From contig NZ_CP120849.1 of the NCBI RefSeq assembly GCF_029581355.1, positions 4,496,501 through 4,560,500 on the forward strand: a DNA stretch of 64,000 nt. Reading direction: 5' to 3'. The notes below the pieces were generated by a model. It did not search any database and had not been told where the DNA came from. It worked only from the letters and a program-made list of their open reading frames with translations. Shown here one piece after another: positions 8,604 to 19,164 of the stretch (its first letter is position 1; each line of letters opens with the position of its first letter). The position numbers were made by a program, and so were the translations under genes. This DNA is from Parabacteroides chongii. GTDB taxonomy: Bacteria; Bacteroidota; Bacteroidia; Bacteroidales; Tannerellaceae.

Positions 8604-10256
8604 ATGGGAATGCTTATTTTGATGAATAGTATATTTTTGATGGTAACAGTAGAAACAACCCTATCACTTCTGCTTCTTCTGCTAGTATTTGTTATTATCC
8701 TTTTACTGTATAGAAATCAGAAATTAACCCGCGAAAACAATCAGTACAAAAGCAAGCTGGCTGGGGAGCAAATACTGGACGAAACTGTGAAAGAACGCCT
8801 TTTCAGCATCGATATCCTTGATAATCTTCCTTTTCCGGTATTTGTCAAAGACATCAATGACGATTATAAATATCTCTATTGGAATAAAGAAGCAGAATTG
8901 CGGTCCGGAACCCGGCGGGAAGAAGTTCTGGGACATACGGATTTTGATATTTATGGTGCAGAGAGAGGTTTGAAATATCGTAAAGTCGATGAGCAGTTAG
9001 TCAGGAAAGGTGAAAGCTACAAAGCTGAAGAAGACTATGTAACTCCTGACGGTGTCGTGCATAATACGATTGTAAATAAATCTATCATCTCCCACGACAA
9101 GAACAGATGGCTTCTGATCGTCCGCTGGGATATTACCCAGATAAAGGATTATGAAAAAGAATTGATCCAGGCTAAAGAAAAACTGGAAGATGCTGCCGAT
9201 ACACAAAACCTGGTATTGAACAGTATAAACTTTGGGTTGATCTATATTGATAAAGAATATAAGGTACAATGGGAATCTACGTCCAATCTACAGGGAAAAG
9301 CAAAAGGACGTCGCTATACACCGGGAAAAATCTGCTACGAAACGGTTATGGGCAAAAAAGAACCCTGCGCTCAATGTGCGCTTAGTGAGGCAATCGTAAA
9401 AAGGCAGGCTGTTCGTCATGAGTTTTCGGATGGTGAAACCACATTCGAGATCAGTGCGATACCGGTCTTCGACCATTCGGAAACGAACATTCTTGGCGGG
9501 TTGATGAAGATTGAAGATATTTCAGACAAGAAGAGAATAGAACATCTGATGTACGAGGTGAAGAAGGCGGACGAAGCGAATCGTTTGAAATCAGCGTTCC
9601 TGGCCAATATGAGTCATGAGATACGTACACCGCTGAATGCAATAGTCGGTTTTTCCAATCTACTCATGGAGTCGGATGATCCGGAAGAAAAGCAGGAATT
9701 TGCACATATCATATCTACCAATAATGAGCTTCTGCTCCAATTGATAAACGACATTATAGATATGGCAAAGATCGAGTCCGGCTCTTTGGATTATGTATAT
9801 ACGCAGACTGACATAAATGAGCTGATGGAAGAAATCGAAAGCCAGATGAAGCTGAAGAATAAGTCGGAGGAGGTCACTGTTTTGTTTGATCATAAACTTC
9901 CTCAATGCGTAATTTATACGGATCGTAACCGTTTGATGCAGGTCATGATCAATTTTCTTACGAATGCGTTGAAGTTTACCTTTAAAGGAACTGTCACCTT
10001 CGGATATACATTGGATGAAGCCGGCAAAAAGATTCGTTTTTATGTGAAAGATACCGGTATAGGCATACCGGAAGATAAAAAAGATAAGATTTTCGACCGC
10101 TTCGTTAAGTTAAATTCATTCGCACAAGGCACAGGTCTGGGACTTCCTATCTGTGCTATGATAGCCGAGAAGTTCGGAGGAAGTATCGGCGTCGAATCAA
10201 AGGAAGGCGAAGGTTCCCTGTTCTGGATGGAAATTCCGGTGCAAAAAACTGAATAA
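8604..10256 (+). CDS. PAS-domain sensor histidine kinase (orphan)
   Basis: About 550 residues from the ATG at 8604. A single N-terminal membrane segment (residues about 10-36, rich in Leu/Val/Ile) is followed by a PAS domain ([18 protein letters not shown]), a second PAS-like domain containing [10 protein letters not shown], then the kinase core: H-box [19 protein letters not shown]-box [12 protein letters not shown]1 [11 protein letters not shown] and G2 [18 protein letters not shown]. All catalytic motifs are intact. No receiver domain or response-regulator gene is adjacent, so its partner lies elsewhere. The CxxC in the second PAS region might bind a metal or sense redox state (speculative). 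Confidence 0.92.
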   Translation: MGMLILMNSIFLMVTVETTLSLLLLLLVFVIILLLYRNQKLTRENNQYKSKLAGEQILDETVKERLFSIDILDNLPFPVFVKDINDDYKYLYWNKEAELRSGTRREEVLGHTDFDIYGAERGLKYRKVDEQLVRKGESYKAEEDYVTPDGVVHNTIVNKSIISHDKNRWLLIVRWDITQIKDYEKELIQAKEKLEDAADTQNLVLNSINFGLIYIDKEYKVQWESTSNLQGKAKGRRYTPGKICYETVMGKKEPCAQCALSEAIVKRQAVRHEFSDGETTFEISAIPVFDHSETNILGGLMKIEDISDKKRIEHLMYEVKKADEANRLKSAFLANMSHEIRTPLNAIVGFSNLLMESDDPEEKQEFAHIISTNNELLLQLINDIIDMAKIESGSLDYVYTQTDINELMEEIESQMKLKNKSEEVTVLFDHKLPQCVIYTDRNRLMQVMINFLTNALKFTFKGTVTFGYTLDEAGKKIRFYVKDTGIGIPEDKKDKIFDRFVKLNSFAQGTGLGLPICAMIAEKFGGSIGVESKEGEGSLFWMEIPVQKTE

Positions 10257-10314
10257 ACCTAAAGAAATACAAAGGCTGGGAACTAAAGTGTAGGTTAGTA
10301 TGTTTTCTTTTTCA

Positions 10315-10322
10315 TACTTTTG
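10315..10322 (+). promoter_or_regulatory. Putative -7 box of the BamA-like barrel gene
   Basis: TACTTTTG matches TAnnTTTG and lies 24 bases upstream of the ATG at 10347. It overlaps a TTG that would otherwise be an upstream start, which makes that start unlikely. Confidence 0.45.
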
Positions 10323-10346
10323 CAACCTAAAATAAAAAAACAGCCG

Positions 10347-11582
10347 ATGTCCAAACATTTAATCGTTTTCACAGGTATATTCCTATCTGTCTCTTTTTTA
10401 TCAGGAAAAGCTCAAAACACAGAGCTATCCGATGCGATCCATAAAGATACTGTTTTTGTAGACGGACAGCAATTGAACGAAAAGCAACTTAAACGCTACT
10501 ATCGGCAGTTACGAAAAGATTCCATCAGAGCGCATAAAAAAATATGGTGGTCAGTCCTCGGAGGACCGTCTTATACACCTGAAGCATCTTTGGGCGTGGG
10601 AGGAGCTGTACTGGCCAGTTTCAGAATGAATAAGAACGATACTCTTTCGCAACGTTCTTTCCTTCCGGCAGGTATCAACCTTTCAATCAATGGCACAGTC
10701 GTCGTTGCCGGAGCCGGAACGTTCTTCTTCAATCAAAATAAGTTCCGCATTTATGCCAGCTACGGATACAGGAACGAGCCGGCACATTATTATGGTAAAG
10801 GCTACGAAACTATCGAGCATGTGGACAGAAGTGATTCCACCACCCGTTACCATCGAAGTTATTTCCAGCTCTATCCCCGTTTTGTCTGGGAAGTTCGCCC
10901 CCACTTTTACCTGGGAGGGTTGTTCGATATAAATTTTACGAATGCCTCAGATATTAATCCGGTAATGGAAAAAGATCCCTATTTCAATCTGTTCAAACGG
11001 AAATATCTGAATGTCGGTATCGGCGGACTGATCCAATACGACACCCGTGATGATGTAGCCACACCGACCCATGGTGTATTGCTTAGTGGTAATATAAAAG
11101 CTTTTGGCAAGTATCTCGGCGGGGCTTACAATTATGAGATACTGGAACTTGAATACCGTCACTTTGTCAATGTGTTTCGTCCCAGAAGCACATTGGCATG
11201 GATCGCCAAGAGTCAGATCGGTATGGGAGATGTCCCCTACTCCGAGTTACCCTCTTTTGGTTCGCCTTTCGACCTGCGCGGATATTATTGGGGAAAATAC
11301 AGAGATAAATCTATGGCGTATGGGATTATGGAGTACCGCCATATGTTCGGTTCACCGGCAAAATACAAAAGCGGGAACTTTTGGGCTAAATGTGGTTTTG
11401 TTGCTTGGATGGGAACAGGAACGATCGGCAATACTCCTTTTGACTGGAATAAATGGAAACTGAATTTCGGTGCCGGACTGCGCGTACAAATGCAACCGGG
11501 GAAAAACTTCCGACTGGATATAGGTAAGGAACCGGGACTGGATGGAGTGCAGGTTTATATGAACATGACAGAAGCTTTTTAG
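10347..11582 (+). CDS. BamA/TamA-like outer-membrane beta-barrel protein
   Basis: A 411-residue protein with a signal peptide (MSKHLIVFTGIFLSVSFLSG, cleavage near KAQ). After a short charged stretch (LKRYYRQLRKDSIRAHKK) it becomes Gly/aromatic-rich with alternating beta-strand patterns. The tract LIQYDTRDD is typical of Omp85-type 16-stranded barrels, and SPFDLRGYYWGKYRDKS resembles the conserved RGF strand region. No POTRA domains are evident, so it is a barrel-only surface-antigen (D15)-like protein. It may be an outer-membrane enzyme or porter; function is unknown. It is convergent with the DUF5686 gene across a terminator-like hairpin. Confidence 0.78.
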   Translation: MSKHLIVFTGIFLSVSFLSGKAQNTELSDAIHKDTVFVDGQQLNEKQLKRYYRQLRKDSIRAHKKIWWSVLGGPSYTPEASLGVGGAVLASFRMNKNDTLSQRSFLPAGINLSINGTVVVAGAGTFFFNQNKFRIYASYGYRNEPAHYYGKGYETIEHVDRSDSTTRYHRSYFQLYPRFVWEVRPHFYLGGLFDINFTNASDINPVMEKDPYFNLFKRKYLNVGIGGLIQYDTRDDVATPTHGVLLSGNIKAFGKYLGGAYNYEILELEYRHFVNVFRPRSTLAWIAKSQIGMGDVPYSELPSFGSPFDLRGYYWGKYRDKSMAYGIMEYRHMFGSPAKYKSGNFWAKCGFVAWMGTGTIGNTPFDWNKWKLNFGAGLRVQMQPGKNFRLDIGKEPGLDGVQVYMNMTEAF

Positions 11583-11627
11583 CGGAATTGTCAAAACAAG
11601 GTACTAGTTTAATTATCTGTTAATTAC

Positions 11628-11704
11628 AGTTTCCTCGTAGTTGCCTGACTAGGAAACTCCAGTTTCCTGCTGAGGGAATTACAGTTTCTTGCTTAAGAAA
11701 CGGG
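11628..11704. repeat. Tandem imperfect-palindrome repeat (GTTTC/GAAAC units)
   Basis: Intergenic tract in which AGTTTCCT-type and AGGAAACT-type half-units alternate with a period near 11 bases (about 22 per palindromic unit). AGTTTCCT/AGGAAACT and GTTTCTT/AAGAAAC are inverted pairs. A related tract occurs at 57915-57985. Confidence 0.6.
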
Positions 11705-11720
11705 AGCGATACGGCATAAA

Positions 11721-11756
11721 AAAACTTCTGCTACCAGCAAAGATAACGGAAGTTTT
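11721..11756. terminator. Putative bidirectional terminator
   Basis: Inverted repeat AAAACTTC (11721-11728) and GAAGTTTT (11749-11756) with a 20-base loop, lying between two convergent genes, with A/T runs on both sides. The stem is only 8 bp, so strength is uncertain. Confidence 0.5.
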
Positions 11757-11778
11757 ATTTATATTTCAACCAAACTGG

Positions 11779-14331
11779 CTAGAATGACAACTTCATCATA
11801 AAGCGTATACCTTTCGTTTGGATGCCCGGATGATCGCGATAAGTCAAACGCCATACATAATCGAGACGCAGGAACTTAAAGATATTTTCGATACCGACAC
11901 CGGCTTCCATATACGGTGTATTTCCTAAAGTGTAGGAACCTTCCGGGAACAGATACAGGTCTTTGCCTCCGTAATAAGGATTATTCTTATCCGTCAGGTT
12001 TCCCCACATACCACGGAACGAAAGCACTTCTCTCCATTTCAGTTTCTTAATCAACGGCAGGCGGTTCAGGACAAGTCCGTTCATGAAGTAAGTAACATCC
12101 CAGGATGCATATTCATCGCTGATGAACTCCATCGCGTTCATATTAGTATAGGATTCCGGCTGAATCGTATATGATAAGTTTGCGTTGGGCAATATCAATA
12201 ACGGATAAGGAACCTTGTCCCATACTTTACCGGCTTTACCGATAATATCGATGTATCCGAAAGCCGAGAACCAGAAACGTTTCTGGATACCCACGTCCGT
12301 ACGGTTATAGGTATAATCGGCACCTAAGACGCCTTTCCGTGCAGTAATATGGTTCAACGTGATTACCGGAGCATCGAAAGTGATCGGATAACGGTAGTTA
12401 CGGGTCTGATAGAATTTCTCGTTCGGGGCATAACGGAATTTAAATTCCATTTCCGTCATCGAATAAGATTTAATCGGAGATATGCTGCCATCAGCTTCTA
12501 TTCTGTCGAAAACGGCATAATCTGTCGAGTATTCTTTCTTATTACGAAGAACCACTCCGTAAGCGATTCCGTTGTAATGCTCGCGATAGTAAGTCAGTTC
12601 GGCATTTCTCAAATAAGTAGCACGCGTATCTCTCTGACGTTTCCAGGCCAGGAAGATATTATCCTTGTTGGTATACATATACTGCTGTCCCAGCTGGTTG
12701 ATATCATACAAATATTCGAAGCGAATGGAATTGACAGGAAACTCTTTACGGTATTCTTTCTTATCGTTAAAAGAATATTCTATCAAGCCGTCATATTTGA
12801 TTTTTCGGTCCGTAGTACCATAAGCGGCATATCCTTCCAGGAACAATCGTTTGCTGAACGCCGTTGTAGTCGTACCTCCGACACGGAAACGGGCTCCTTC
12901 AATGGCATTGCCACTGATGAATGTATTGGCCGGACCGATCTCGAACTTGTTTTTAGCAGGATCGGTACTTGTTCCTATGTAGCCGGAAGTCAGGATAGTT
13001 ACGACCTTTTCTGTCACATAAAAAATAGGAACCGAACGTAGTTTCGCCATTAGTTTCTCAACCGTATTCTGTTTTCGTTTTCCGGCTTCCTCGGGGCGGT
13101 TCAGATCCCAGAAATCTTCCGTCTGCTTATAAGCATCCTGCAAGGTGATGACAGGAGCACTTTCTTTGAATATGCCGTCATCCTTAGGAGGAAGGAAAGA
13201 GTGATTGCTGTAAATGTTGAGCCTTCGTGCATACATGCCTTTCGACTTCTCGGTCAGTTTGAAGTCTACATTTATATCGTCTTTAGTAATAATACGTGTT
13301 CCGTCTTCTGTCTTTTCAAAGGTCTGTTCGATTGTCATTCCACTGACAAAGTTCAGGTTGATGTTTTTGGGAACATTCAGAATCGCTTTCTTTACGAAAT
13401 AGGTAGAATCGAGCGTCACAAACAAGTGTCCCGTAAAACCAAAGCCTTCGGATACGAAAGGAACGAATCCCAGGTCCACACATTGCTGCCCGTTTACTTC
13501 CAGCGTATCGAGCAAGTAATACTTATAGAAATTCGGTCCCATGCTGGACAGCGGACTTACAAAACGTTGCAGGAAGAGAGGAATATCGTTTTTGAAGATA
13601 TCTACTTCACGGAACACTTCGCCCAGGAACTGCTGCATACCATCACGTGAAAATACTTCATCTACACCGGCCGACTTAGCTCCTAGCACGACTCTTTTCT
13701 CTACTTTCGGGTCTTTACGGTAGAAAACACCTTCGACCTTTTCTTTCTCGGACACCGGCAAGATAGTTTTTCCGATATCCAGTGTGTCGATATAGTCGAT
13801 CAGGAAGTCGAATTTGCTGGCTTTACCATTTTCTTTCTTGGGCTTCGGTTGATAATCGTTCATAGCGAAAACCATCTTCTCGTATTGACTGTAACTGAAG
13901 TAATCGTGATTGCGAGGATCATTACTCTCACGTGAATCGATCACATGCTTCACGAAAGCAACGGCCGGATTCTCTTTCTTACTGTATTTTTCTTTTTTAG
14001 GCTTGACTATGACTTCTGAAATAGCGTAACTGGAAGGAGCTAAAGCTACTTTAAAGTAGTTCTTCTTTCCTACAGCGACTTTAAACTCTTTCTCTTCGTA
14101 TCCCAGATAGGATATGGATAAAGTTTTGGCATTAGATGATGTTGTTAATGCAAACTTACCATCATCGTCTGTTGTTGCCCCAATGGTTGTACCCTTCAGT
14201 ATGACTGAAACATATGGTAACGTTTCTCCCGTGATAGAGTCCGTTACAATTCCGTTTATTATAGTGTTCTGACCCTTTGATGCGATTGCTATCAAAACAA
14301 ATGTCAGAATAAAAACAATCTTTTTCCCCAT
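11779..14331 (-). CDS. DUF5686 outer-membrane protein with carboxypeptidase-regulatory-like domain
   Basis: An 850-residue protein with a signal peptide (MGKKIVFILTFVLIAIASKG). Residues about 22-110 form a CarboxypepD_reg-like beta-sandwich (IINGIVTDSITGETLPYVSV, then the YLGYEEKEF motif). The remainder is the long DUF5686 region found in Bacteroidetes, ending in a beta-rich C-terminus (RYDHPGIQTKG-like pattern, final residues MMKLSF with terminal aromatic) that suggests an outer-membrane barrel. Function is unknown; the architecture resembles TonB-dependent-receptor accessory proteins. It is monocistronic and convergent with the barrel gene. Confidence 0.85.
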   Translation of the reverse strand: MGKKIVFILTFVLIAIASKGQNTIINGIVTDSITGETLPYVSVILKGTTIGATTDDDGKFALTTSSNAKTLSISYLGYEEKEFKVAVGKKNYFKVALAPSSYAISEVIVKPKKEKYSKKENPAVAFVKHVIDSRESNDPRNHDYFSYSQYEKMVFAMNDYQPKPKKENGKASKFDFLIDYIDTLDIGKTILPVSEKEKVEGVFYRKDPKVEKRVVLGAKSAGVDEVFSRDGMQQFLGEVFREVDIFKNDIPLFLQRFVSPLSSMGPNFYKYYLLDTLEVNGQQCVDLGFVPFVSEGFGFTGHLFVTLDSTYFVKKAILNVPKNINLNFVSGMTIEQTFEKTEDGTRIITKDDINVDFKLTEKSKGMYARRLNIYSNHSFLPPKDDGIFKESAPVITLQDAYKQTEDFWDLNRPEEAGKRKQNTVEKLMAKLRSVPIFYVTEKVVTILTSGYIGTSTDPAKNKFEIGPANTFISGNAIEGARFRVGGTTTTAFSKRLFLEGYAAYGTTDRKIKYDGLIEYSFNDKKEYRKEFPVNSIRFEYLYDINQLGQQYMYTNKDNIFLAWKRQRDTRATYLRNAELTYYREHYNGIAYGVVLRNKKEYSTDYAVFDRIEADGSISPIKSYSMTEMEFKFRYAPNEKFYQTRNYRYPITFDAPVITLNHITARKGVLGADYTYNRTDVGIQKRFWFSAFGYIDIIGKAGKVWDKVPYPLLILPNANLSYTIQPESYTNMNAMEFISDEYASWDVTYFMNGLVLNRLPLIKKLKWREVLSFRGMWGNLTDKNNPYYGGKDLYLFPEGSYTLGNTPYMEAGVGIENIFKFLRLDYVWRLTYRDHPGIQTKGIRFMMKLSF

Positions 14332-14359
14332 TATATATTAACTCCCTCGTTAAACTCCG

Positions 14360-14367
14360 CAAAATTA
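14360..14367 (-). promoter_or_regulatory. Putative -7 box of the DUF5686 gene
   Basis: TAATTTTG on the minus strand fits TAnnTTTG and lies 28 bases upstream of the ATG at 14331. No clear -33 partner was found. Confidence 0.4.
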
Positions 14368-14458
14368 TAACAGATTCTTTTTTCTGAATGTTCCAAATTG
14401 AACCGATTATATTCCAATTGACTACTAAATTCATTAAAAGTCCCCAAAATTGATGTTT

Positions 14459-15007
14459 TTAGACTGAATTTATACAATCGATAATAAAGTCCTTTCTTGC
14501 CTTTACAGAAAGTTCCGGAACTTCGATCAATGTATATCCAGCCTTCTCATAAACATCTTTCATTACATAATACGTATCTACCGCTTCATCAAATGATTGT
14601 TTACGTTCTTTATCCGTGTGGTATATACTTTCCCATGGAGGAAGTATGAATACCTGTTCACTATACCTATATTTATCAACGGCCAGTTCTACATACTCCC
14701 GGTCGTCCAACTCTATCAGCCGTGCATAAGCCAATGTGTCGGGTATTCCCCTGTCAAAGAACATAGGACCTTCTTCCTTTGCATGGGTAAGATACGAATC
14801 GACTGATCGTTCCAGCATTATCTTCGTATACAGCCCTGTATTTTTCCAGGGCAGGGCCTCTCCTCCCTGCTGTTGTTGTTCTTTGATTATGTCTCGTGCA
14901 ACCTCTTTAATCGTTTTTAATCCATCTCTTTCAAGTGCTTCTATTAGCGATGTTTTACCTGTTCCAGGCCCTCCGGTGATAACATATAAGCCTTTGCTAT
15001 TCAACAT
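14459..15007 (-). CDS. AAA_28-type P-loop NTPase/kinase
   Basis: A 182-residue single-domain P-loop protein. Walker A is VITGGPGTGKTSLIEAL at the N-terminus. A conserved KEVARDIIKEQQ segment and a Walker-B-like FFDRGIPDTLAYARL follow, the pattern of AAA_28 small NTPases often annotated as predicted ATPases or kinases. No membrane segment. Substrate is unknown. It is divergent from the thiamin operon, and a -7 box TATATTTG at 15086-15093 could serve it. Proximity to thi genes alone is not evidence of a thiamin role. Confidence 0.8.
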   Translation of the reverse strand: MLNSKGLYVITGGPGTGKTSLIEALERDGLKTIKEVARDIIKEQQQQGGEALPWKNTGLYTKIMLERSVDSYLTHAKEEGPMFFDRGIPDTLAYARLIELDDREYVELAVDKYRYSEQVFILPPWESIYHTDKERKQSFDEAVDTYYVMKDVYEKAGYTLIEVPELSVKARKDFIIDCINSV

Positions 15008-15085
15008 GTTTTGTCATCTTTAAGATTGTTATGGTAAAAGGAAACACAACCCGGAAGAAAAGCTATTGTACCGGATTTGTACAGG

Positions 15086-15093
15086 CAAATATA
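15086..15093 (-). promoter_or_regulatory. Putative -7 box of the P-loop NTPase gene
   Basis: TATATTTG on the minus strand; a TTTG lies 23 bases further upstream (15117-15120), slightly beyond the usual spacing. It predicts a leader of roughly 75 bases. Confidence 0.4.
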
Positions 15094-15145
15094 CTGGATT
15101 ATTTCTTTATATCTATCAAATCTCTCTTAAATTTAACAATTCACT

Positions 15146-15177
15146 TTTGTTTTCTCCTGTCAATCTTTCTACCTTTG
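15146..15177 (+). promoter_or_regulatory. Promoter of the thiamin operon
   Basis: TTTG (15146-15149), a 20-base spacer and TACCTTTG (15170-15177) match the Bacteroidetes TTTG-N19-21-TAnnTTTG promoter exactly. It lies directly in front of the TPP aptamer, placing transcription start near 15183. Confidence 0.75.
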
Positions 15178-15269
15178 TCCGCGAAAGGGGGTGCCATACT
15201 GTAAACGGGCTGAGATTATACCCTGTGAACCTGATGCGGGTAATGCCGCCGTAGGAAAGACAGACAAGG
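15172..15269 (+). ncRNA. TPP (THI-box) riboswitch
   Basis: The plus strand carries the THI-box core in order: GGGGGTGCC, GGGCTGAGATTATACCC, GAACCTGATGCGGGTAATG and CCGCCGTAGGAAAGAC. These correspond to the TPP aptamer with its pyrimidine-sensing (CTGAGA) and pyrophosphate-sensing helices. A possible closing helix pairs CCTTTGTC (15172-15179) with GACAAGG (15263-15269) with one bulge, though the promoter overlap means the true 5' end may be a few bases later. The ATG of thiD is 26 bases downstream and no terminator hairpin with a T-run is visible, so control is probably at translation initiation (inference). Confidence 0.95.
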
Positions 15270-15295
15270 CTTATCCCTCCTTTGGTATGTAAAAA

Positions 15296-16144
15296 ATGAA
15301 AACAGATACGACGTATCGCTATCCGGTAGCACTTACAATCGCGGGTTCCGACAGTGGTGGCGGAGCCGGTATACAAGCAGATATTAAAACATTCTCCGCC
15401 ATCGGCGTTTACGGAGCTTCCGTCATAACTTCGGTCACGGCACAGAATACCCAGGGTGTCAGAGGTATCCAGGCCATTTCTCCTGAGATACTGAAAGGAC
15501 AACTCGATGCTGTCTTTGAAGATATCACAATCGATGCCGTAAAGATAGGCATGGTGCATAATAAGGCTGCGGCTGAAATTATCGTCGAAACAATCGACAG
15601 GTTTTCTCCTGCCTACATTATATTGGATCCGGTTATGATCTCTACCAGCGGGAATAAGTTATTGCAGGATGATGCTATCGAAGTCATTGTCCGGGAATTG
15701 TTTCGCCGGAGCACTCTGGTTACTCCCAATGTGGATGAAGCGGAATACCTGTCCGGCTTAAAGATATCCTCTGAAAAAGATATGGACCTGGCTGCCGGAA
15801 AGTTATTGTCTTTGGGTTGTAAGGCGGTTTTAATGAAAGGCGGACACTTGAAAACCAAAGATATGACCGATATATTATATATGTCGGGAATGTCTCCTGT
15901 CCGCTTGTCGGTTGAAACAATCGAAACGTTCAACGGTCACGGAACCGGTTGCACATTATCATCAGCTATTGCCGCTTACCTGGCTTTAGGAATGGAACTG
16001 TCCGATGCGGTCGGTTCTGCCAAAAAATATATCACACAAGCCATACAGAACGGAAAAGATGTCAGAACAGGACATGGGCATGGTCCGTTGAATCATTTTT
16101 TCGCTCCGGTTCCTTTATATAAAATAGAAATAAAGAAGTCATGA
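15296..16144 (+). CDS. thiD: Hydroxymethylpyrimidine/phosphomethylpyrimidine kinase ThiD
   Basis: A 282-residue ribokinase-fold enzyme. Motifs include ALTIAGSDSGGGAGIQADIKT at the start, the LDPVMISTSG strand, LVTPNVDEAEYL, LMKGGH, and the anion-hole/catalytic loop FNGHGTGCTLSSAIAAYLA. It phosphorylates HMP to HMP-P and HMP-PP in the cytoplasm. It is the first gene behind the TPP riboswitch and overlaps the next gene by 4 bases (ATGA), so translation is coupled. There is no fused ThiE or ThiN domain. Confidence 0.96.
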   Translation: MKTDTTYRYPVALTIAGSDSGGGAGIQADIKTFSAIGVYGASVITSVTAQNTQGVRGIQAISPEILKGQLDAVFEDITIDAVKIGMVHNKAAAEIIVETIDRFSPAYIILDPVMISTSGNKLLQDDAIEVIVRELFRRSTLVTPNVDEAEYLSGLKISSEKDMDLAAGKLLSLGCKAVLMKGGHLKTKDMTDILYMSGMSPVRLSVETIETFNGHGTGCTLSSAIAAYLALGMELSDAVGSAKKYITQAIQNGKDVRTGHGHGPLNHFFAPVPLYKIEIKKS

Positions 16145-16731
16145 AGCTGATAGTCATTACAACTCCTTATTTCTTTGAAGGCGAAGGTGAGATCCTGACG
16201 GCTTTGTTTCAGGCAGGAATGGAAAAGCTACATATACGTAAGCCGCAAAGTCGTAAAGAAGAATTACGCTCGCTGCTAGATGCTGTTCCGGCAGAATATC
16301 ATTCCCGTATTGTCATACACGATCATTTTGAGCTGGCAGCAGAATATGCTCTTGCCGGTATTCATCTGAACAGCAGAAATCAGAACATACCCGAAGGTTT
16401 CCAGGGAAGTATCAGCCGCTCCTGCCATTCTTTACAGGAAGTGAGGGAAAACCGACAACTGGATTATGTATTTCTCAGCCCGGTCTTTGAAAGCATATCC
16501 AAGGAAGGATATGGAAGCGGCTTCTCTTTATCGACCTTGCAGGCAGCTGCATCCTGTCGGATAATAAATGAAAAAGTAATCGCCTTAGGCGGTATCAGTG
16601 AAGAAACAATCCCCGCAATACGACACATTGGCTTTGGCGGCGTAGCCGTCTTGGGTGCGTTGTGGGGAACGGCTCCGGGTATATCGCAAAAGGACAGAAT
16701 CATCCATCAATATAAAACATTACAATTATGA
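16141..16731 (+). CDS. ThiE/TenI-like thiamin phosphate synthase family protein
   Basis: A 196-residue TIM-barrel protein with the ThiE/TenI fold: KLHIRKP in place of the usual QLR-x-K, IVIHDHFELAAEYALAGIHL, SRSCHSLQE, DYVFLSPVFESISK and VIALGGIS. It lacks the standard GPxFxTxTK phosphate motif of ThiE, with SPVFESISKEGYG instead, as in TenI-type proteins. It is therefore more likely the thiazole tautomerase or a paralogue than the main synthase (inference). It overlaps thiD by ATGA and the following thiE also by ATGA. Confidence 0.75.
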   Translation: MKLIVITTPYFFEGEGEILTALFQAGMEKLHIRKPQSRKEELRSLLDAVPAEYHSRIVIHDHFELAAEYALAGIHLNSRNQNIPEGFQGSISRSCHSLQEVRENRQLDYVFLSPVFESISKEGYGSGFSLSTLQAAASCRIINEKVIALGGISEETIPAIRHIGFGGVAVLGALWGTAPGISQKDRIIHQYKTLQL

Positions 16732-17435
16732 TTGACTTAAGAGGTTTTAACCGGTCTCAATATGCAGCTTTTTACGAAGATGAGCTTCCCCTCATGTTTA
16801 TTACCCATCGTACGGAAAAGTACACCGAAGAAGAGCAGACCAAAATGGCTCTAAAAGGCGGATGTACCTGGATCCAGTTACGGATGAAAGAGAATCTGAA
16901 CTTGGAGACAGCCAAAAGGATCGTAAAGATGGTCGGATTCAGTAATCGGGTGTGCATAGACGACGATCTGGAAATTGCCATTAAAAGCGGGGCCTTCACT
17001 GTACATTTAGGAAAGAATGATATGCCGGTCAGTGAAGCGTGGAGAATCATTTTCGAACGATATTACGACGACCTTTTCCTGGTAGGCGCTACCGCCAATA
17101 CCTTTGAGGATATTATGGAAGCAAACAGGCAAGGTGCTTCTTATGTCGGTCTCGGTCCGTATCGTTTTACGGAAACGAAAAAGAATCTGAGTCCGATACT
17201 CGGTCTCGAAGGATACGAAAGAATCATGGAGCAATGCCGGGAAGCAGGATTAAAAATTCCTATATTTGCGATCGGAGGAATCCGGTACGAGGATATCGAT
17301 CCTTTGATGGAGACCGGAATTACAGGGATTGCCGTGTCGTCGGCCATTACCCAGGCTCCTGATCCTGTTAAAGAGATGAAACGTTTCTGTTCAAGAATAA
17401 AATATTATGTCAAACAAAGAGGTCACTTTGATTAA
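16728..17435 (+). CDS. thiE: Thiamin phosphate synthase ThiE
   Basis: A 235-residue TIM-barrel protein. Diagnostic elements are WIQLRMKEN, VCIDDDLEIAIKSGAFTVHL, GATANTFEDIMEANRQGASY, VGLGPYRFTETKK and IPIFAIGGI, followed by GIAVSSAI. The pyrophosphate-binding GPYRFTETKK is intact, so this copy should join HMP-PP to thiazole phosphate. An extra segment of about 30 N-terminal residues precedes the barrel. The ATG overlaps the preceding stop (ATGA) and thiC starts 19 bases downstream. Confidence 0.9.
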   Translation: MIDLRGFNRSQYAAFYEDELPLMFITHRTEKYTEEEQTKMALKGGCTWIQLRMKENLNLETAKRIVKMVGFSNRVCIDDDLEIAIKSGAFTVHLGKNDMPVSEAWRIIFERYYDDLFLVGATANTFEDIMEANRQGASYVGLGPYRFTETKKNLSPILGLEGYERIMEQCREAGLKIPIFAIGGIRYEDIDPLMETGITGIAVSSAITQAPDPVKEMKRFCSRIKYYVKQRGHFD

Positions 17436-17442
17436 AATATAA

Positions 17443-19161
<1,719 letters not shown>

Positions 19162-19164
19162 TTT

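Noticed and set aside
12349..13041. A 230-residue plus-strand frame within the DUF5686 gene.
   Set aside because: The minus-strand frame is a full-length family protein with signal peptide; this frame lacks any recognisable fold.
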